Below are positions 59,615-64,000 of a stretch of 64,000 nt of DNA, in pieces. The first letter of the stretch is position 1. The number at the start of each line of letters is the position of its first letter. Below the pieces are notes generated by a model that ran no database searches, had not been told where the DNA came from, and saw only the letters and a program-made list of their open reading frames with translations. Source of the DNA: a virus; IMG/VR virus record IMGVR_UViG_3300009155_000059, positions 1 through 64,000 of that record, one strand, 5' to 3'. A program made the translations under genes and the position numbers.

Positions 59615-60652
59615 CTAGAATTCAACTGATGGGCTAACATCAGCGCCCCAACGAGCGATAGCCAACTCTAGTCCTTCTTGCGCAGAGTGGTTGCTGAAAT
59701 GCTTAACGAACGGCCATGTGTTGTATTCACTACAAAAATGAATGTTCTGCCTCCGCTCCTCAGCGATATTATTAACCGCTTGCATGAAACAATCAGCCTC
59801 AGCCTTAAATCGCTCAACACGCACATGAGGCGGCACGTCAGGATTAGTCCCGTAAAAATGCAATTTACCATCGATACCTTTAGCATCCATGTCTACACCG
59901 AACACAAATATCTCATCATACTTCATCCATTCAGCCACTTGCAAAGCTGCGAAGACACTGCTACGACCAATGGCTAATCCTCTTAGTAGATCAGTGCTGA
60001 ACGTTTGTTGTCCCAAATTCCTAAGCCTCAGATGATTTGCGTGACAATTTGCAATACTGCTACCTGTGACAATGATTCCTTTGTAGTCAGCCAATAGCGC
60101 TTTATGCCTTCGATATTGGCTACTATCAAAGAAGCACCAGTATTGAGTTGGCCATACTCTTGTGTCTGGATTATTAATACTGCAAATATCGATCCGTTTT
60201 TTATCCTTGAGCTCTGCCAGATCTACGGTAGCAATGCTCGGTCCGTTCCCAATTATCATCAAAGCACGCCCTACCCCCACGTCTTTCAACCGATTTATGA
60301 AAGCAGACTGAACTGGTAAATCTTTGTCACTCGAATATTGGATTACCGGCCCTCGCCGTCTCGTCACTTGCTGCGACGACGGCTGAGACGGCGACTTGAC
60401 GCCAGCCCTGCTGGCATTATAAAGATTTACTCTTGACTCATTCGCTTGTTCTATGATTTGTGATACTGGCTGTCTAGTACTAGGATCTAATCTGACCACA
60501 GATGGTGCGACGTAATTTGGATTCTGTTGCTGCCTCATTACAGGCGGCTTGGGCGCAGCAACATTCTGTTGATTTTTATTTTGCTCCACGTACACTCGAA
60601 CGGCTTTAGGAAGCTGAATATTTACCTTTTGCCGTCTTGGATTAATCATCAA
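59615..60652 (-). CDS. DUF115-like (glycosyltransferase-fold) protein with disordered N-terminus
   Basis: A 345-residue protein. Residues 1-110 are Gln/Pro/Ser-rich and probably disordered. Residues 125-345 include RALMIIGNGPSIATVDLAEL and YWCFFDSSQYRRHKALL, with GIIVTGSSIANC and FVFGVDMDAKG. This G-N-G-P-S pattern is that of DUF115/6-hydroxymethylpterin or motility-associated glycosyltransferase-like proteins. The acceptor is unknown. It may extend the glycan work of the 39-49 kb cluster. Confidence 0.55.
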   Translation of the reverse strand: MMINPRRQKVNIQLPKAVRVYVEQNKNQQNVAAPKPPVMRQQQNPNYVAPSVVRLDPSTRQPVSQIIEQANESRVNLYNASRAGVKSPSQPSSQQVTRRRGPVIQYSSDKDLPVQSAFINRLKDVGVGRALMIIGNGPSIATVDLAELKDKKRIDICSINNPDTRVWPTQYWCFFDSSQYRRHKALLADYKGIIVTGSSIANCHANHLRLRNLGQQTFSTDLLRGLAIGRSSVFAALQVAEWMKYDEIFVFGVDMDAKGIDGKLHFYGTNPDVPPHVRVERFKAEADCFMQAVNNIAEERRQNIHFCSEYNTWPFVKHFSNHSAQEGLELAIARWGADVSPSVEF

Positions 60653-61386
60653 TCTAGCCCTTGCTTATTTATTCTAAAACTGCGACAATTTGCGGGAGCT
60701 CTACCATTTTGTATAGCTGCACCTAGCTTATATTGCCCTTCCTTTATATGTTTACGCTTATTCATCACACTATAAAGGCACCTATATATGGTAGTTGTCA
60801 ATAAGTTAAATACCGGTGCCTTACCAGGCATATATTTCAATTTTTTATTCTTAAGCTTCTGTAAAACCTGCAATAATGCTTCATGTATTAATTCTAAATG
60901 CTCTTCCTCGCCATTAGGTTTGAATTTTTGCGCTATGCCACTACACATCTGTTTTATGTCGAACAGTAGAGCATGCCAAGCTTCCTGTTCAGGAATCTCT
61001 TGAACATATTCCTCTTGCTCTAACTCTGCCACGATTTTCTCAGATGGCTTACCTATAATAGGGAATGCCTCTGACAGGCTTTTTAGCGAAGCTGTATTGA
61101 CAAACCGGACTGAGTGTTGTATAATGAAAAAATCAACAATCTCGCCGTCACATGTGCTGAAATATACCGGAGTCTCAAATGGTAGGCAATGATGCTTCAA
61201 TGGGCTTGATGGATCGAATAATGGCTTCCCGTTCTTATACAATGCCACTCCATCCTTATGGACGTGGATGTCTGGTTTTGAAAACAATAAACCATGATTG
61301 CGAAAAGGTTCTAGCTCTGGTGTTGCGCTAGCTAACAGCCAAGTAAACCATTTCTGTTCCAACAGATCAGAGTTGCAATACGCCAT
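60649..61386 (-). CDS. Putative late sigma factor, gp55-like
   Basis: A 245-residue protein. Its C-terminal half resembles T4 gp55, the sigma-like late transcription factor: an amphipathic helix (HALLFDIKQMCSGIAQKF), ELIHEALLQVLQKLKNKKLKYMPGKAPVFNLLTTTIYRCLYSVMNKRKH reads like the region-2 core helix with aromatic and basic residues for promoter opening. N-terminal 100 residues have no match. ATG 61386 has AGGGG upstream. It may direct transcription of the virion module. Divergent from a zinc-ribbon gene at 61437. Confidence 0.55.
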   Translation of the reverse strand: MAYCNSDLLEQKWFTWLLASATPELEPFRNHGLLFSKPDIHVHKDGVALYKNGKPLFDPSSPLKHHCLPFETPVYFSTCDGEIVDFFIIQHSVRFVNTASLKSLSEAFPIIGKPSEKIVAELEQEEYVQEIPEQEAWHALLFDIKQMCSGIAQKFKPNGEEEHLELIHEALLQVLQKLKNKKLKYMPGKAPVFNLLTTTIYRCLYSVMNKRKHIKEGQYKLGAAIQNGRAPANCRSFRINKQGLD

Positions 61387-61436
61387 ATTTCGATCCCCTT
61401 TCACATTTCAATACACAGAGTTTCAAGGAGGATATG
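61387..61436. promoter_or_regulatory. Short divergent promoter region
   Basis: A 50-base gap between divergent sigma-like and zinc-ribbon genes. Ribosome sites for both are visible (AGGGG, AGGAGG). The gap is too short for two separate typical promoters, so promoters probably overlap the coding ends. No consensus was identified. Confidence 0.3.
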
Positions 61437-62699
61437 ATGACCATTGTGCGCCAGATGCCGAAGATTTATGTAAGAGGTTCGATTGCTAACATCACGATGA
61501 AGAACCTGTCGCCGACCGACAAAGCAAATATCGACGCATTGGTAGCACGATTATTTAAACACGAAAAGCTGCAGTCATCTAAATCATCATTCGTAAGAGC
61601 CCTACGAAACACAATCGGAGCAGACTACAAAGATGACATCGAAGCAGCATTGGCTGAATTCCAAATCCCTATCTGGAACGCCGTCGTCCAACTTCTCTGC
61701 CACAAACAATATAGTTATCACTGCAGTCACTGCAAGTCATCAGAATATACTAACAAAGAAGGGATATCTAAATTATTTGACCGCACGACCTACGTGCCAT
61801 GTCCAAACTGCAAGCACACCAAAATTTTAATAGAAGATGACTCAAAAATCATTCATATCGATGACTTACCAGACTACATTGTAGCTGGTGAACCGACACC
61901 CCAATGTTATCCAATAATAGAACACTTAGCTGAAGGACCAAAACATGCACAGGCTGAAGCTATTCTTAATGACGAACAGCAACTAATCAAATTCGTAAGC
62001 AGCTATATTCAGAACTACGAAAAACAGATCTTGCGTGAGAACAAACCCGCCAAGACCATAAAGCAAGTATTCACAAACGTAGATGCTTTCGACCATTTCC
62101 AGCCTAAATTTTTAGGCTTATTCGCAAAGCATTCAGCAAAAATAAGCATCTTCTACAACGAGTCTAAAGACTTAATCGTGGTAGTCGATGGCTTACTTAG
62201 TCCCGTTGAACTAACAGAAGATTTACTAAGCTTACAAAAGGAGGCGAGTGCATATGGCATAGTTATGAAATTAACTAACGATAAGGTCTACTTCAATGGA
62301 TCTTATAGTGTCGGTTTCTCAATCAAGGAACGTAAAACTACCTTCGTCTCAGTCAACGATGACTCGACAAGCAGTGCGCGGCAGGACGGAAAATCATCAC
62401 TTGATAATATACCAGGAGGACACGGTATGAGGTACGACGATCACACTGAAGAGCTGGCAATCAAAGAAGGTTGCCTAAAGGTACGCTTGGCCCTAAATGA
62501 CCAAGATAGAGATGTGTTTGATATTCTTGCTTGCACAGGACCTGTGTACGACGCATACGCAGAAACGTTCGGTGAAGGTCGCCCTTGCAACGGCCACATC
62601 GCACGATTTCTAAACCGAAACCGCAAATCGATCAAAGACTCAATCAACACCATCCGAGTAGTCTCGATGGCTAACGATTTGGTCCCCAGCGCTTATTAG
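61437..62699 (+). CDS. Zinc-ribbon protein, unknown, possible transcription factor
   Basis: A 420-residue protein with C-x2-C pairs HCSHCK (Cys96, Cys99) and CPNCKH (Cys122, Cys125), forming a zinc ribbon. The C-terminal 50 residues (GHIARFLNRNRKSIKDSINTIR) look like a helix-turn-helix. Start: ATG 61437 has the better spacing (five bases) to AGGAGG; ATG 61434 is adjacent. It runs opposite to the gp55-like gene, which suggests a regulator of the late switch. No known family recognised. Confidence 0.55.
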   Translation: MTIVRQMPKIYVRGSIANITMKNLSPTDKANIDALVARLFKHEKLQSSKSSFVRALRNTIGADYKDDIEAALAEFQIPIWNAVVQLLCHKQYSYHCSHCKSSEYTNKEGISKLFDRTTYVPCPNCKHTKILIEDDSKIIHIDDLPDYIVAGEPTPQCYPIIEHLAEGPKHAQAEAILNDEQQLIKFVSSYIQNYEKQILRENKPAKTIKQVFTNVDAFDHFQPKFLGLFAKHSAKISIFYNESKDLIVVVDGLLSPVELTEDLLSLQKEASAYGIVMKLTNDKVYFNGSYSVGFSIKERKTTFVSVNDDSTSSARQDGKSSLDNIPGGHGMRYDDHTEELAIKEGCLKVRLALNDQDRDVFDILACTGPVYDAYAETFGEGRPCNGHIARFLNRNRKSIKDSINTIRVVSMANDLVPSAY

Positions 62700-62936
62700 C
62701 GCCTCAGCCACCAGCTTAAAACAGTCAGGGTCGGCCATCGCAAAGCACTTCGGGGGGCCGACCCTATTCTTGACAATTAACATATCATTTAAACTCTCAA
62801 TAATAGCGCCATCATTATACATGAATAAATTGTGGTCATCGCCAACATCTAATATATAATTAACCTTCAATCGACATTTATCAGGCAAATGTCCAGATAT
62901 ATGATCAGCAAAGTAATCGAGCGTGCGATAATCCAT
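62640..62936 (-). CDS. Small protein, unknown, overlapping the convergent gene end
   Basis: A 98-residue frame, weakly supported by the ribosome site, filling the gap before the next gene and overlapping 60 bases of the plus-strand zinc-ribbon gene. Mixed charge with LKVNYILDVGDDHNLFMYNDGAIIESLND. No family recognised. Confidence 0.4.
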   Translation of the reverse strand: MDYRTLDYFADHISGHLPDKCRLKVNYILDVGDDHNLFMYNDGAIIESLNDMLIVKNRVGPPKCFAMADPDCFKLVAEALISAGDQIVSHRDYSDGVD

Positions 62937-62957
62937 AACAAATTATCTATCACTAAA

Positions 62958-63506
62958 TCAATTGCCGTAGCCACTCTTAGTAAAGTACTGTTGCGGTTGG
63001 CCCATTAAGATATTCTTATTCTGCACTATCTCACCAGGCATCCTAAGCCCACGTGCGCTAGCCACCAGATCGACGTAACCATCTTCATGCTCACTCAACA
63101 CTCTAATTATAAATGTTATAATCTGACGAGGTACACACGCGTTTGAGCATTGTTGAGAAGGGTTAGTTGGTACAGAAAAAGTACCACTCCGAATCTGCCG
63201 ACTTAAATCCATCAAATCGCGATGGATCGTAGTTCCCAAATCCATCCTAAAATCGCCTAGCACGAACAAGTTCCACCCTAACGACGCCTTACCCAGCACA
63301 TTGTCGATATCTCTAGCATATGGTATTATTTCAACCTTACTACCAAGGATAGGTATAACATAAGGCAAATCATTTAACAACGCAGGATAAACGCGCTCGT
63401 GCGCAAAATTGCTAAAGCCCTTCTCCATGAAGTACTTTATCAGCAATCTCCTAACGGTATCCGCATTAGCAGCATGCTTAATCGTCGATAACTGTAAATT
63501 ATCCAT
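62958..63506 (-). CDS. Protein of unknown function
   Basis: A 182-residue protein just downstream of the SbcC/gp46-like gene. It begins with helices (KHAANADTVRRLLIKYFMEKGFSNFAHE) and has a Cys pair (QCSNACVP) around residues 118-125. Phages often place recombination or nuclease subunits here, but I see no SbcD/gp47 motif. Function unknown. Confidence 0.5.
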   Translation of the reverse strand: MDNLQLSTIKHAANADTVRRLLIKYFMEKGFSNFAHERVYPALLNDLPYVIPILGSKVEIIPYARDIDNVLGKASLGWNLFVLGDFRMDLGTTIHRDLMDLSRQIRSGTFSVPTNPSQQCSNACVPRQIITFIIRVLSEHEDGYVDLVASARGLRMPGEIVQNKNILMGQPQQYFTKSGYGN

Positions 63507-63527
63507 ATTCTATATTTGGCTGCCATA

Positions 63528-64000
63528 CTACCTGGACTCAAGGACGCTAAATCTTCCTTTCCTAATCACCTTTATTTCTCTCTCGAATACATCATGCATT
63601 TCTGGTCTATGACTGATCACAAATATGGTCTCTACTCTGGGAGCTATCTCATTCTTGATAATACTGATAAAAGATTCTACTCCTTCGTCATCTAATCTAC
63701 CATCTACCTCATCAAGCACCAAGATATTACATTGACGGCCATGCAAGTATTCGTGCATGTCATATAGCGTGAACATGAAGGCCAGATCAACCCTCTTACG
63801 CTCACCGCCAGACATATAATCGTAACCCCAAGAGCTAGAGCTCATCGACAAATTATCATTTAGCGTAATGATAATGTCCATTTTCAAAATCTCCAAGTAT
63901 TTCTTAAGTCGATTATTGAAAGCAGGTACGAATTCCTTATAAATCAGACTTTTTAACTTGTTTTTATCATTGTACGCTTTGTAGATATACATCATGTGCT
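63528..64000 (-). CDS. SbcC/gp46-like recombination ATPase, C-terminal fragment
   Basis: The frame continues beyond the window at its 5' end; at least 155 C-terminal residues are visible. YMSGGERKRVDLA is the ABC/Rad50-type signature motif, NILVLDEVDGRLDDEG is Walker B plus D-loop, and FVISHRPEM the switch His. Such proteins pair with a nuclease subunit (SbcD/gp47) in end-processing and recombination. The Walker A half lies outside the window. Confidence 0.85.
   Translation of the reverse strand, partial: HMMYIYKAYNDKNKLKSLIYKEFVPAFNNRLKKYLEILKMDIIITLNDNLSMSSSSWGYDYMSGGERKRVDLAFMFTLYDMHEYLHGRQCNILVLDEVDGRLDDEGVESFISIIKNEIAPRVETIFVISHRPEMHDVFEREIKVIRKGRFSVLESR

Noticed and set aside
1-64000. 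CRISPR array, insertion sequence, integrase or attachment site
   Set aside because: No spaced direct repeats, transposase or recombinase motifs were seen in the window.

Overview
The window looks like about 64 kb of a large, T4-like contractile-tailed phage (myovirus). It carries gp6-, gp25-, gp53- and gp5-like baseplate proteins, a long tail sheath, three gp19-type tail-tube proteins, a 1537-residue tape measure and neck proteins. It also carries a phage replication set: RecA, a DnaB-type helicase, a TOPRIM primase, a gp32-like SSB, a 5'-3' exonuclease, a small family-A polymerase, an SbcC/gp46-like ATPase, PhoH and dUTPase. No tRNA, rRNA, transposon or CRISPR array was seen. Genes are tightly packed, many with TAATG stop/start junctions. 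Two virion-region proteins (papain-like protease 24550-25464 and secreted protein 25473-26222) are of types I associate with Planctomycetes of the Gemmata group, so a planctomycete host is my best inference, not a proven one.

Layout. (1) 154-26707 is almost wholly minus strand and is the virion module. Transcription runs from a small terminator-flanked virion-like protein (26303-26707) through the secreted protein, papain-like protease, neck proteins, sheath, tube paralogues, gp26-like protein with an overlapping short ORF (a candidate programmed frameshift), a Cys-rich protein, primase, hub, tape measure and baseplate genes to a cupin. One small plus-strand gene (12675-12950) is embedded in it. 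(2) 26783-29311 is a plus-strand island: glycosyltransferase, radical SAM/SPASM protein, and a metallophosphoesterase whose ribosome binding site is mirrored by an upstream inverted repeat. (3) 29308-39322 is the replication/recombination module: dUTPase, PhoH, exonuclease, SSB, a UvsY-like candidate, polymerase, GroES-like protein, helicase, RecA. (4) 39331-49431 is a carbohydrate module: GDP-mannose 4,6-dehydratase and GDP-L-fucose synthase bracket several glycosyltransferases, a sulfotransferase and a DUF6165-like protein. (5) 49455-56285 holds a 50-residue CsrA homologue and a 2057-residue adhesin or fibre-like protein. (6) 56390-64000 holds a PurZ-like adenylosuccinate-synthetase homologue whose catalytic Asp is replaced by Ser, an aldolase-like TIM barrel, a DUF115-like protein, a gp55-like late sigma factor divergent from a zinc-ribbon protein, and the C-terminus of an SbcC/gp46 ATPase.

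How it may work together. The PurZ-like enzyme plus a family-A polymerase raises the possibility of 2-aminoadenine (Z) in the phage DNA, although the other Z-pathway enzymes (DatZ, MazZ) are not seen here. The Gmd/Fcl pair, the glycosyltransferases and the sulfotransferase could build a fucosylated and possibly sulfated glycan on virions or on the host surface. The gp55-like sigma would direct late transcription of the virion module. The phage CsrA could act on host or phage mRNAs; the metallophosphoesterase leader, with GGA motifs at a hairpin containing the Shine-Dalgarno sequence, is one candidate target within the window.
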